64,000 nt of DNA from Amorphophallus konjac (lineage: Eukaryota; Streptophyta; Magnoliopsida; Alismatales; Araceae): positions 158,182,331-158,246,330 of the forward strand of contig CM040118.1 in the NCBI GenBank assembly GCA_022559845.1, read 5' to 3'. Shown piece after piece: positions 33,770 through 45,804 of the stretch; the stretch's first letter is position 1; each line of letters opens with the position of its first letter. The position numbers and the translations under genes were made by a program. Below the pieces are notes generated by a model. The model was not told the DNA's origin. It made no database searches and worked only from the letters and a program-made list of their open reading frames with translations.

Positions 33770-35032
33770 ACTAGTTACAAGGACAGAAATCCTAAGACAC
33801 TGACTTGCTTTAATTGTAACAAATAGGGACATATGAAAGGCGAATGCCTAGACCTCCAGAAGAAGGGTCCCTATCTTCAGAAGAAAAATATAAAGGTGCA
33901 GAAGAAGAAGAAGCCACAGGCGATGGTCTGCACATGGAGCGAGGAAGAAGAAGACCCCGAAGATGCTTCCTCAGAAGAATATGAAGATGGAATTTGCCTC
34001 ATGGCAAACAGTGAAGAGGAGGTAATAAACGTTTTTGAAATTTTCTCAATTGATGACTGGGAGGATGCTTATGGTGACTTGCTAGATAAATTTAATTCTC
34101 TTAGCAAAGAGCACAGAGTTCTGAAAAGAAAATTTAACACAAATGTTGAAGAACAAACTCTGGTCTGTGGGGAAAATGAGAAGCTAAAAGAACAACTAGA
34201 AGAAATGACCTCACTAAGGAAAGAAAATGATAAGCTCAAGGGAGAAATTCAGGAAAGTCAAAAATAACTCAATGAATTCAAAACTAAAATTGAAGAAAGC
34301 ATGAATGAAATTAGAGTGAATTCAGAGAAATATGAAGCTGTGAAGAAAGTAAATGCTGAGCTCCTAAAAAATTCTGAGTCCCTTCAAAAGGAGCTGGAAG
34401 ACAAACTGAAAGTCTTAGAAAAGTTTGTCCAAGGAAAGACTAGCCTAGATGCTATACTAGGGACTAGGGTCAATTTCAATAAGGAAGATCTAGGCTATGA
34501 CCCAACCAACAAGAGACCCTTATAATTCAAGACCATCACCTTCTGCCCAGAGAAGGGAAAAGAAAAGCTGGACACACCATCCAGCTCAAACAGCTCTAAG
34601 GAAATTCAAAGTCCTAAAGAAAATATAAAAACCAGTACTGGACAACCATTTAAGATGGGAATGAATTTTATGAAGAATAACACCAAGCCCACTCACAAGA
34701 ACACAAATGGTAGATGAACCAAGAAAGTAAATCAGAATAAGAGCTGGAATTACAACAATCAGATGGATCCAAACAGGACCTACTGGAGAAATTACTTTCA
34801 TGATCAAAGATATGCTAATCAACAAGCCTACAGGAAATTTCCTAGGAATAGGAAGACTAATGAATGGAATAGAACTCATTTCTCCAGTTCAGCTGGATTC
34901 AACTTTAATAACCCAGAAAGGAAGGTGCCAGAGAAAACCATGCTGAAACAAATCTAGATACCTAAACACTTGATCAGAGATTTGAACAATGTCCTTGGAC
35001 CCAACTCATCTTGGGTTCCAAATCACTCTGCT
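33770..35032 (+). pseudogene. Sirevirus gag C-terminus: zinc knuckle and coiled coil, broken
   Basis: Read in the frame of 33833-34525. It begins with a CCHC knuckle (CFNC, then GHMKGEC) that contains an in-frame TAG at 33824-33826. An acidic stretch follows, then a long heptad-like Glu/Lys/Leu coiled coil (about 34040-34430) and a NKEDLGYDPT motif equivalent to the Sirevirus GLGY motif. Later stops lie at 34265-34267, 34523-34525 and beyond, and a WVP motif is near 35010. Sireviruses are noted for this extended coiled-coil gag, which can bind host proteins in some members. Protease follows one frame over. Confidence 0.8.
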
Positions 35033-35048
35033 TGATATATTTGTGTAG

Positions 35049-36407
35049 GTCGGCCTGGCAGCTGAAGATAACAAGTGGTACCTCGATAGTGGCTGCTCCA
35101 GGCATATGACAGGAGACCGATCCAAGTTCAGCAAGATAGAGATGAAGTCAGGGGGTTTGGTCAAGTTTGGAGGAAAGAACAAAGGTAAAATAATTGGAGT
35201 TGGCACAGTAGGTAAGTCTTCCACAAATTCCATTGAAAAAGTATTACTTGTGGAAGGGCTTCAACACAACCTGATTAGCATTAGTCAATTATGTGACAGG
35301 GGTCACAGGGTTGTATTTGATGATAGTTCATGCAAAATCCTTGAAACAAATTCTGACATGGTTAAATTTGTAGCCAACAGGATTAATAATGTCTACGTTG
35401 TAGACTTAGATGAGAAATCCGAATCTACTATTTGCTTTTTTGCCAATTCTGAAAATGATGCCTTTGAATGGCATAAACATCTAGGTCATGCTAGCTTTTC
35501 AACTTTAAATAAATTGGTCAAGCATGATTTAGTTAGAGGCATGCCTAGAATTAAATTCAACTCAATATCAAAAGCATGTGATGCTTGTGCTCTAGGCAAA
35601 CAGACCAGAAATTCCTTCAAATTAAGATCTGAGCCATTATCTTCTAGACCAATGGAACTTCTTCATATGGACCTTTTCGGTCCCACTAGAACTCAGAGTC
35701 TTAATGGAAACAGGTTTGGCTATGTCATCATAGATGACTTCTCTAGATATTCATGGATATTTTTCTTAGCAAATAAGAGTGATGCATTTCAAAAGTTTAA
35801 TCTGTTTTTCAATAAGGTCAAACAAGAAGGGAAGTACAAGGTTAGTTCTATTCAATCTGACCATGGAGGTGAGTTTGAAAACTCCATGTTTACTGATCTT
35901 TGTGACAAAGAAGGACTAACTCACAGGTTTTCTTCTCCCAGGATACCTGAACAGAATGGGATTATGGAGAGAAGAAATAGAACTGTGGTGGAGATGGCCC
36001 GAACCATGTTGATTGAAAGTAAATTACCTAGAAGGTTTTGGGCAGAAGCGGCCATTACAGCAACCTACATAATCAACAAGGCCATGGTAAGACCCATACA
36101 CAAGAAAACACCCTATGAGCTTCTAAAAGGTAAGAAACCAAACTTGTTTCATTTCAGAATTTTTGGAGCAAAATATTTTATTCATAACAATGATAAGAAA
36201 GATTTAGACAAGTTTGAAGCCAAAAGCACACCTGGAATATTCTTGGGTTACTCTGAAGTGTCAAGGGCATATAGGGTATTTAACATATCAGATCAGAAAG
36301 TGGAAGAGTCTCGACACATCCTTTTTAGTGAAAAGAAAGATGTTTCTAATGTTGAAAATCTTGACAGGGATTCCAATCATGGTGGAGATTTTCTAGAAGA
36401 CCAATAG
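35049..36407 (+). pseudogene. Sirevirus pol: protease, GAG-pre-integrase and integrase
   Basis: Open from just after a TAG at 35046-35048. The protease active site reads WYLDSGCSRHMTGD (Asp-Ser-Gly intact). The integrase zinc-binding domain has WHKHLGH and CDACALGKQ (HHCC intact). The core shows HMDLFGP, IQSDHGGEFE and NGIMERRNRT, giving D, D, E. The FLGYSEVSRAYRVFN segment is the conserved copia integrase C-terminal motif. It ends at TAG 36405-36407, probably from CAG, and the frame continues beyond. Confidence 0.93.
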
Positions 36408-37073
36408 GAAGAAGAGAAGACTCAGCCAAGTGGAGAAACAAATTCCCCAAATCAGGAAGGTCCAAGAGAAACAGGTGAGTCTTCAACAAATATTAGATTT
36501 CTTAAAGACCATCCTTTAGATAAAGTCATAGGCAATCCTGAAGATCCTCTTCAGACTAGGTCTCATTTTAGAAATGTGAATAATGATGACTTAATTGCAT
36601 TAGTCTCACAAATTGAACCCAAAACAGTATAAGAGGCCTTAGCTGATCAAGCTTGGGTCAATGCTATGAGTGAGGAATTAGGTCAGTTTGAAAGGAATAA
36701 TGTCTGGGAGTTTGTCCCAAGACCAGATGGTATAAATATCATAGGAACCAAGTGGGTGTTCAAAAATAAGATGAATGAAGATGGAATCATCTCGAGGAAT
36801 AAGGCCAGATTAGTAGCCAAAGGCTACTGTCAGGAATTTGGTGTAGACTTTGATGAATCCTATGCACCTATTGCTAGGATGGAAGCTATAAGATTGTTGC
36901 TTGCCTTTGCATGCTCAAAGAATATAAAACTCCAACAAATGGATGTTAAAAGTGCCTTTTTAAATGGAGTCATTAAAGAAGAAGTTTTTGTTGAACAACC
37001 TCCTGGATTTCAATATTCTCCTCAACCTAACCAAGTGTTCAGGTTAAACAAAGCCTTGTATGGTCTAAAGTAG
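36408..37073 (+). pseudogene. Sirevirus pol: linker and reverse transcriptase fingers/palm
   Basis: In the same frame as the integrase. A linker with a TAA near 36630 is followed by the open part 36666-37073. This carries EELGQFERNNVWEFVPRP, TKWVFKNKMNEDG, ARLVAKGYCQ and the catalytic Asp in MDVKSAFLNG. It ends at TAG 37071-37073 inside YGLK-APRAW, where relatives have Gln; a CAG-to-TAG change fits. Confidence 0.92.
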
Positions 37074-38141
37074 GCTCCAAGAGCATGGTATGAAAGATTG
37101 TCTGAATTTCTGATCAGCAAAGGCTACAAAAGAGGTAAAGTTGATCAAACTTTATTCACCAAAGACATAAACAAAGATCTCATCATAGTTCAGGTATATG
37201 TAGATGACATTGTATTTGGATCAACTAAGCATGAACTATGTGATGAATTTTCTATCATGATGTCTGCTGAATTTGAAATGAGCTTGGTTGGTGAACTAAA
37301 ATATTTTCTTGGATTGCAGGTACAGCAGCTAGAAGATGGGTGCTTCATCAACCAAACCAAATACACAATGGAACTGTTCAAAAGGTTTGGCATGGAAAAC
37401 TTAAAGCACATTTCTACACCCATGGGCACCAATACTTCATTGGATGCAGATGAGACAGGTAAAGAAGTAAATGACAAACTTTATCGAGGTATGATTGGAT
37501 CACTTCTTTACTTGACAGCCTCTAGACCTGATATACAATTCAGTGTAGGAATGTGTGCAAGGTATCAGTCTAGACCTACTGAATTACACTTAGCTGTAGT
37601 TAAAAGAATCTTCAGATATTTGTCAGCTAGTCATTCTCTTGGTTTATGGTTTCCTGCATCTCACACATTTAACTTAGTAGCATACACAGATGCTGATTAT
37701 GCAGGCTGTAAACTAGACAGGAAAAGCACTAGTGGCCATTGTGAATTCTTGGGTGGGTGTTTAGTGTCATGGGGCTCCAAGAAACAACATTCTGTGGCCC
37801 TCTCCACTGCAGAAGCTGAATATGTGGCTGCAGGGAGTTGTAGAACACAAGTAATATGGATTAAACACCAGCTTCAGGACTACCAAGTAGACCTGGGGTG
37901 CACACCAATTTACTGTGATAATACTAGTGCCATCAATCTTGCTAAAAATCCTATTTTGCATTCACGAACCAAACACATAGAGATAAGACATCATTTTATA
38001 AGAGATGAGGTGTCTAAGAATAATTTTGAACTGATTCATGTAGGCACAGATAATCAGATTGCTGACATATTCACAAAACCTCTAGATAATGAAAAATTCA
38101 CCACATTGAGAAGAGAATTAGGCTTATACAAATTGTCTTAA
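37074..38141 (+). pseudogene. Sirevirus pol: reverse transcriptase active site and RNase H
   Basis: Continues the frame to the natural end of pol. The RT active site YVDDIVFGST is intact. The connection domain shows YRGMIGSLLYLTASRPDI. RNase H has YTDADYAGCKLDRKSTSG, STAEAEYVAA and YCDNTSAINLAKNP, so its catalytic acidic residues are present. The end, TLRRELGLYKLS, is the usual pol terminus of the lineage. No env-like frame of size follows. Confidence 0.93.
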
Positions 38142-39678
38142 TTATGAAGCATGTTCTTGTTGTGAGGGGGAGCTGTGTTTCTCTGATGTGTAGCCTTCTT
38201 TCATGCTGGTTTAAAGGGGGAGTTCAGAATGCTTACTGGTTAGCTTTCAGGAATGCTTTGAGTAAGGGGAAGCTTTAAGATTATGCTGGAATGTTTTACT
38301 GAGGAATGCTATGTCTTAGGGGGAGCTGAGTTGTGATGTGAGAAGAGAAGTTCTTTGACAGATTCAAAAGGGCTGTCCAGATGTGTAACTTTACTGGTCT
38401 TGCATGACTGATCTAGAGTGGTTCTCTCAGACAGTAGAGTGTCACTTATCTCTTAAGTCTATAAGTCAGTGACTCTAATATCCAGATTAGAATATCTCCT
38501 TTAGTACTTCTCCAGAGATCTGGACTAATTGCATAAAGTATATCTTCCTACATTGTCATTGATTCTGGTTCAGGCCAAAAACTTGTATGTCTTGATATCT
38601 GACCCAATCAACTTGAAATCTAGACTTCAAGACTCAATTCAAGAAATAGTCCTTTTTGGTATTATTTTCAATCATTCTATCTCTTTAATTCAAGGGCTTA
38701 ACTGAACAAAAATGTTCTATTTTGATCATTGAGAAACTGGGAGCTTCATCAATGAAATGAAATTTTCTCACATGTCATGAGGTGTCAAATGCTTAAAATG
38801 AATGAAAAGATATGACAGAGCAATGGTGGCTTGCTGGTGAGTAACTGGGGACTCTGGCCTCTAATCAAAGTGTTTCCTCATGTCAAAACCACAGTTACTA
38901 ACTCTGTTCCTTAATAAAAAAAAAAGGGGAGGAAGTAATGAGGTACTCACTCTAAGTAACTGGGGATTCATGCCTCTAATCCACGTGTCTCTCTAATGTC
39001 AAAGGAGTGAACTACCAACTTACTCATTGATCTTCTTGAAAATCATCTCCAACAAAAAATTCCTCGTTGTTATGCAACTAATGGATTGCTTGTCTTCAAT
39101 ACCTTGAGAATACCTCTCTGATTTCGTCTCTCGTTGTCTTGTGGGATAGTTGAATGATTAGCTATATTTGGCCATACTTGTGAACTCCTGCTCTAAATCA
39201 TCCACTATGTATGCTGATAAACTTGTCTATCATTCTACTTCTCTATTGTGTACTGAAGTATAAAGAATCTTCTCTTGAGATTAGAAACTCACTTATTCTC
39301 TTAAGACCTTCTCGTGATTTTCTGCACTAAGAAGTTACTACCCTTAGTTCTCATGTTTCCAGCACTGTCATACATTCTGTAGTTCTTTTTGCTGATGTCA
39401 AAGGGGGAGAGAAGTTTGCAATATCAGTGAGAAGTTCTGCAATATCAGTGAGTATCAGTGAGTCTTGGATTTGTCTTGAGCATTGGGGGAGTCATGTTGC
39501 TTCGTGGAAGATATGGTCATGAGTTGTGGGGGAGATGAGAGTGTGTTGTAGGGAATGTTTAATTCATCTGCATGAGCATGCCTTGAATTTAATATGTTTG
39601 TTACAGCTGATATAAATCTCTTATTGAAACTTGATATTGCTTGATTCATAGTGTTGTCATCATCAAAATGGGGGAGAT
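38142..39678 (+). other. Sirevirus 3' non-coding region with repeated purine tracts
   Basis: About 1.5 kb without a credible ORF. GGGGGAG-type tracts occur at 38164-38172, 38213-38222, 38264-38272, 38318-38325, 38931-38945, 39400-39414, 39485-39491, 39528-39541 and, as the true PPT, at 39670-39678. Two imperfect copies of a block starting GTAACTGGGGA lie about 38842 and 38957. A short tandem repeat of CAATATCAGTGAG is near 39418-39462. Multiple PPT copies are, from memory, a reported Sirevirus trait. Confidence 0.75.
39670..39678 (+). other. Sirevirus polypurine tract
   Basis: GGGGGAGAT immediately before TGTTGCATCC of the 3' LTR. Confidence 0.85.
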
Positions 39679-42506
39679 TGTTGCATCCCTATGGTTTTGA
39701 TGATGTCTCACACTATAAATCAATCTTCTATCTCTAGACTTATGCTGTTTCATCATGTGAGTGAGTACAGTTCATATGGTTGTCAGATAAGCATGCTATC
39801 TTGATTCTATCTACACTCTGCTTAGTTAGTATTGACAGCAGTGGGTCGACCCACCCTTGCTGATGCGTCGACTCATCTGTACTTTGGCATAACTTCTTCA
39901 AGTCTGTACATCGGGCACCTTCTAACTGAAGTCTACACATTGATCCTAATACTCTAAGTCTGTACACTGCCCGACCAGTCAAGTCTGCACATTGCCAAAG
40001 TCAGTTCAGCTCAACCCTATACATCCTTCCAAGCTTCAACTCTATACATTGGATTGTCAAACTTCATGTCTATACACTGGCTGCTGCATTGTCATGAAGT
40101 CTACACATCCGAGAGTGTAAGTCTATACATCGCCCAGAGTCTTGTTTGCAAAGTATGAACAGCGTCCGTTGTCAAGACTTCTTGAAGTCTGTACATCGGA
40201 CTGCTTCTTTTGAAGTCTACACATTGGCTCGTTCACTTCTGCAAAGTATGTACATTAGACTATGGCAAAGTCTATACATTCGGTTCCTTGGGCAAAGTCT
40301 ATACATCGCTTAGTCTGCACATTGCCTTCAGCCCAAGCGTTCAAAGCCAAGTCTATACAATGCCAACTCAACACATTGAACAGTTCTCCAAGTCTATACA
40401 CTAGACTTCATTTCTCTAAGTCTATACACTGGTCTGTGATTTGCCAAGTCTGTACACTCCTCATCTGTTCCTACGCTTGGCCAAGTCCATACACTCAACA
40501 TTTCCCTACGCTTTCCTGGCCAAGTCTGTACATCACTAAGTGTGTACATTGCATGCTGCTCAAACGTTCAAAGTCTTCAAAGTCTGTACAGTGTCCGTCT
40601 CAGCCAGCGTCTCATGCTGCGTCTTAGGCAAGTCTGTACATCGGCCTCATTCGTTCAAGTCTTTACATTGAACTGCTTTTCAAAGTCTGTACAGCGTCCG
40701 TCTCAGCCAGCGTCTCATGCTGCGTCTTAGGCAAGTCTGTACATCGACTTCATTCGCTCAAGTCCATACATCCACAGTGGCTCATCAAGTATATACATTC
40801 ACTAGTGGTTCCTCCAAGTCTGTACAACGCTGAAACCTTTATAAGTCTGTACAGTGCTTGAGCTTCACAAAGTCTGTACATCGCTTCAAGCGATTCAGGT
40901 CTATACAGACTGCCATCACATTCAAAGTCTGTACAGCCGAGCGTCTCTGCATCGTCTCACTCTGGCAAAGTCTATACAGTGCTCACAGCACATTGGTTCA
41001 AAGTCTGAACACTGGCTCAAGCATGTCGAAGTCTATACATCTCCGTTGGGGTTCAAGTCAATACATTGCTCACCGTCTTATTAAGAGTCTTACACAGGTT
41101 CCAAGTCTGTACACTGTTTAGGCTTCGTGAAGTCTATACAGTGGCTGAAGCTTTGTTAAGTTTACACATTGGTAACACTCGTTTGCATTGATCATAAGTC
41201 TATACACTACCTTCATTTGCATTGTTCATAAGTCTATACACTACCTTCATATGCATTGTTCATAAGTCTATACACTGCCATTCGTTTGCATTGTTCACAT
41301 GTCTATACACTGCCATTCATGCGCATTGTTCATATGTCTATACACTGCCTTCACATGCGTTTTATTCAATAAGTCTGTACACTCTCTCACGATGTGTTTC
41401 TGAAGTATATACATTCTAGTTAATAGCCTGAACTGACTAAGTATATACATTACTTCTGTCTGTCTGCAGGCGATTCAGGCTGATGATTGGGCACGTGAAC
41501 CAAGGATTGTACCTGACACGTGATCAAAGACAACATGCACATGACACGTGGATGGCAACCTAGTCAGGATGCTGCCATGTGGTCGAAATTCAAATGATCT
41601 GGCCAAAAGTGCATGGGCAGGAACCTGGCAGCCACACGCCAATATCTGCTATAAATATAGAGCTTCAACCTTCAGTAGAAGCTTGATCGTGAATAGAGAA
41701 AGCAGAAGCCATTGGTGAGAGTTTGCACGATCCAGAAAAGAAAAAGAGCAGAGAGTTCCAGATCCGAGAGGAGTTTGTTCGAGAGAGAGAGCAGTAGTTG
41801 TGGATTGATGAATTGCTTCATTTGAAGCTACATTTGTATTGGGTTTCAGAATCGATTTCTTCTTCATTGGTTTTTGTTTCTACTTTGTTTTTGTTTTATT
41901 TTATTCTTCCATTCTGATTTGAATTGGTTTCCCTCCGGTGTGTGGAGGAAGGGAGTATTACTCCAGTTTCCCTCTGAGTTGCAGAAGAAGAGAGATCGGT
42001 GATCTCTGGTGTTGTTAGTGACAGGTTGTCATTAACAGTTTCCCTCCGTGTTTGGAGGAAGGGAGAGGATTCTCCGGTTGTGTTCTAGTTGGGAGCTAGA
42101 ACATGTTTCAAGTTCTTTGGGTAGCAGAGCTTGGTTGAGGGATTTGTTTCCCTTGGGTGTTCAAGCTGTGTGGCAGCATGTTGTTCGCAGACTGAGTCTG
42201 CTGTGATCTAGCATTGCCTAGTGGAATCCTCACTCTAGTTGGAGTGAGGGGTGGATGTAGATTGTGGACTGCAATCGAACCACCTAAAAACTGAGTGCCT
42301 ACTCTATGGTTTGCTATTGTTATCTGCGCTCTTCATCTGCTTGTCTCTTTGCTTCCATGTGATCAGTTCTTCACTCTCATTTACATTTCTCTGTGTAGGG
42401 GTTAAGGAGGTGCGTTAGCAGTAGAATTTATTTTTCGCCTAAGTTTCTACAAATTGGGAGTGATCTATTCATCCCCCCCTTCTATATCACTCTTGCTGCG
42501 CTAACA
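39679..42506 (+). repeat. Sirevirus 3' LTR (2828 bp)
   Basis: Collinear with the 5' LTR, ending in CTAACA. It carries the same motif array (about 39900-41450), CACGTG trio and TATA box. It lacks an 18-bp-scale segment present in the 5' copy near 31722-31740. Confidence 0.95.
39900..41450 (+). repeat. AAGTCTRTACA motif array, 3' LTR
   Basis: Same order and spacing as in the 5' LTR with a few substitutions inside motifs; this shows the array is inherited with the LTR, not a local satellite. Confidence 0.9.
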
Positions 42507-42511
42507 TCTTC

Positions 42512-43218
42512 TCCTCAGCTTCCTCAGAGGGCTCTCGAGCTCCCTTTCCTTTCGGTGGCTACTGCTCCCTGTTCCCTCTATTGCCTCTTCCTTTTCTTCT
42601 ATCTTATGTTCTCTCTTTCTGTCCTCTCTCTTCTGTTGTTGTTGTTGTCTCCATCTCGTTGTCTCCTCGTTCTTTCTTTCGAAGGGCTGTAGGTAGTCTT
42701 TATAGAGGGATGGGCCTCAGCCTCTCGACACGAGCTCCCCGGCGCGCCAGTAAGAAGCTTCTCGGCGCGCCTCAACTTGTGTTGGGCTTGGCCCATTTCT
42801 TCATCATCCGGTGCCAAGTGAGGGTTCGCCCAAAGGGCCTTCCTCACCGATTTAGTGGGCTTTCAGAGTAGATATCTGTTCCATTCGAGGCTTGCTCAAC
42901 ATCTCACATTTATGACCAGCTGTGAGGCTATGTGAATCCCTTTCTACGAGCATCAGAACTGTCTGAAGATCTTCTTTAGCAGGTAGATGGTTGCCTGAAT
43001 GTTGTTATAATTTTATCAGCCTGACTATTTGAATGACAGCAATGCTGGACAGCGGCCAAGCCAGAGATGGGTTTAGCCGGACAGAGTGTTAGGGGTAGTG
43101 GATCTCTTCTATTCTGATTCTCAGAACTTCCAGGGATGGTACAGGAGCCGCACCTTTGATCGACCTTCAGAGCCCTGAGTCTGCTTCGGTCACTTCTGGC
43201 ATATTTTAGGTGTCAACA
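42512..43218 (-). repeat. LTR3, segment 4 (707 bp)
   Basis: The promoter-proximal part of the third Tat LTR after the Sirevirus; in element orientation it holds the LTR start TGTTGACACC at 43218 and a TATA box near 42698-42705. Confidence 0.9.
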
Positions 43219-43226
43219 AATAGAGC
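43219..43226. other. LTR3/LTR4 junction, 8 bp AATAGAGC
   Basis: Same 8-bp junction as between LTR1/LTR2 and LTR2/LTR3. Confidence 0.85.
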
Positions 43227-45804
43227 TATGGGGATGGGATTTTATTAGGATATTTTGTTACTGATTTCTTTGGTCTATTAATTAGGTGTGCCAGTCACTG
43301 ACGTGACAGTTTGTTGTGCGCTCGATCTGACTCGGTCAGTCGATTGTGATATTCGTGTCGGGACCCGGAGTCCGTCATACAATAAAGCCTATACCGTTAA
43401 TTACGTCCTTCCAAAGAAGGACAACCCTTGATTAGTTGCCAAGAAAGGATGCCTCGGGGAAAAAACAAGATAAGACTATTACGCTATCTCCGCCAACGGG
43501 ATGCGAAACATGCATAGAAAACCATGCTACGCGGGACATGATAACAGTGTCATGGCGAAAATCCGGCAGCATATCCCCTTCTTTTGGACTATGCCAAAGG
43601 GGGAATATAGGTCATCCACCCACGGAATGCCGGGGTGGAAGCCGAAAGGAGAGCCGGGCGTAGCCCGTGATCCAGAAGGATTTCAATGTGACGGGACAGT
43701 GTCCGTTACCACGGTGTTTGTTGATGTTCCCCTTTAGAGACCACTGGAGGGCTTGCAATGGCAAGACTCCAAGGGTCGGCAGGGTTGGAAGAAAAACCCG
43801 ACGGTTAATGGCGTGGAATATCGGGGTAAGACCCCGTTAATATAGCTACGTTTAGGCATGGATGAAGAACCATGAAACCCTCATGATATGATGGGGACTG
43901 ATATGATGGTCCATGGAGGCTAGGGTACCAAGTCTAGATTGGTTCCAGACTCAGTAAAGTTGCTGAGAAGTTAGATGTTCGGGTGATGGCTGATATTAGA
44001 GTGAACCGACGCGACTGGGGTTTCGGCACGAAAGCGAACCGGCGCAGCTGGGAATGAAGGGGGTCGGCGCGACAAACTCCCCGGTGTGCCCATCACCCGG
44101 CGCGAAATTGGCGCCGAGAGGAGGCTGCGCCGGGAGTTATGTGGCGCCGATAAAAGGGTGTTTCTGAGTTTTCAAGTATTATGAGGGGTTTATGAATTCA
44201 AAGGGGTCCTTTGTGTTCAATAGGGGTTTCATGAGTTTGTCCATGGTTGTATTTGAGTGGGATAGAGAGTGAGGGTAGGCTTATCCATAGAAATTCTAAG
44301 GAGACCACGTGACTATGATGGTTATATTCCCCTCTGACGGTGGTGAGCAGAGGATCATGAGATGGTGTAGCTCAGATCTCTGCCACACAGCTGGGGTTAG
44401 ATTCATAATCTCAGTGAAAGCGTTGCACTACACGACAAAGTAAAGCTCGCGGACGAATTTTGGCAGCATCTCCCCTCATTTTGGACTATGCCAAAAGGGG
44501 AGTATAGCTCATCCACCCACGGAATGCCGGGGTGGAAGCCAAAAAAAGAGGCGGGCATAGCCCTAGATCCAAAAAGGATCTCAATCTTATGGGACGTTAT
44601 CCACTTATTGTGGGATTTATTGATATCCCCTGTATAGGCAATGGAGAACATACAACGGCAGAACTCCATGACTTTATGAGGAGGCGGAATGTGGGGGGAT
44701 TAACCCCGTTGATATAGCTCCCATGGGTGTTGAGAGAAGGATAATATTTCTCCCTAGAAGGATAGGGTATTATGACCAAGGATGGCATGGCTCAGAAGGG
44801 TGTCGGTACAAAGCTATTGGCATGGCCGGCTTGGGCACAAAGGGGGGATGGAGGCGTCGGCGCGACCAATAGCCCAAGAGGTCTCGGCGCGATGGGACGA
44901 GAGCAACCGGCGCGGGTAGCACTCGGCGCGAGACTCGCGCCGAGGTAGGGTCGCGCCGGGAGGTTGGGAGGATTTCTGAAACAAGGGTTTTAGTAAGGTT
45001 TGAAGGGGTTTCTGATATGAGGACTTCGGAGGGCTTTTGGGGGGTTCTAATGGGGGTTTATTCAAAGATTTATGGCGAACACTGGAGATGGCTCTGGAGA
45101 AAGTAATCCAGGGAGAAGATGGCCTTCCCTCAGGGACCTCTCTGGGAGCCTGATCACAGATTGATCCTCGTGAATTCTAGTTTGAGTCTATTCCTCCTAG
45201 TTTCATAATCGAGAAGCCAGGAGATAGACTGTCTCTGACTCTCTATGTGGAGGTGAGGTTGGGACAGACTACGGCAAAACACGCTCGTGTAGATGGGATA
45301 TGCTTGCAGTAGCTATTGAATACATTAAACCTCAGATGCAGAGGAAGAAAGAAAAAAGGAAAGGGCGAGCTTCAGCCCTCTTTTATTAACTATTCATCCA
45401 AACAGCATACACGCATCTAGCTCAGAAGAAAATCCAACTGAGAAAAATCATACATAGACTCTATCCCTGATAACGGGGCTACATTAGCATTCGGTGCTAC
45501 TGGAGCGTGGATGCTCGAAAGAAAGACACAAAAGAAGAAAGGGATATTCAAATAAAAGACATGGGGAAAGGGAAACTGTAGCCCCTCAGGGCATCTTGAA
45601 ACCAATCCCACCTTGACTCTTCCTTCGAGTCTTTGCAACTCTCTCTTCTCCTCAGCTTCCTCAGAGGGCTCTCGAGCTCCCTTTCCTTTCGGTGGCTACT
45701 GCTCCCTGTTCTCTCTATTGCCTCTTCTTTTTCTTCTATCTTCTGTTCTCTCTTTCTGTCCTCTCTCTTCTGTTGTTGTTGTTGTCTCCTCTCGTTGTCT
45801 CCTC
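43227..45804 (-). repeat. LTR4: fourth Tat LTR, truncated
   Basis: Collinear with LTR1 until the CTCGTTGTCTCCTC tract, then unrelated sequence. It begins TATGGGG (mutated from TGTGGGG). The missing ~0.55 kb would hold the TATA box and the LTR start, and is not seen elsewhere in the window. Confidence 0.88.

Larger units (their letters stand above)
30008..42506 (+). mobile_element. Ty1/copia Sirevirus (SIRE/Maximus lineage), complete, 12499 bp
   Basis: Two ~2.83 kb LTRs with a perfect TCTTC target duplication (30003-30007 and 42507-42511), an initiator tRNA-Met PBS, gag with a long coiled-coil C-terminus, and protease-integrase-RT-RNase H in copia order. The large size, the coiled-coil gag ending in a GLGY-like motif and several GGGGGAG tracts before the 3' LTR point to the Sirevirus (SIRE/Maximus) lineage. 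LTRs are nearly identical apart from a few substitutions and indels. Coding frames contain nonsense codons and two frame changes, so this copy is not autonomous. Confidence 0.95.

Noticed and set aside
38142..39678. Possible env-like gene downstream of Sirevirus pol
   Set aside because: Some Sireviruses have one, but no frame above ~65 codons is open here and no membrane segment is visible.
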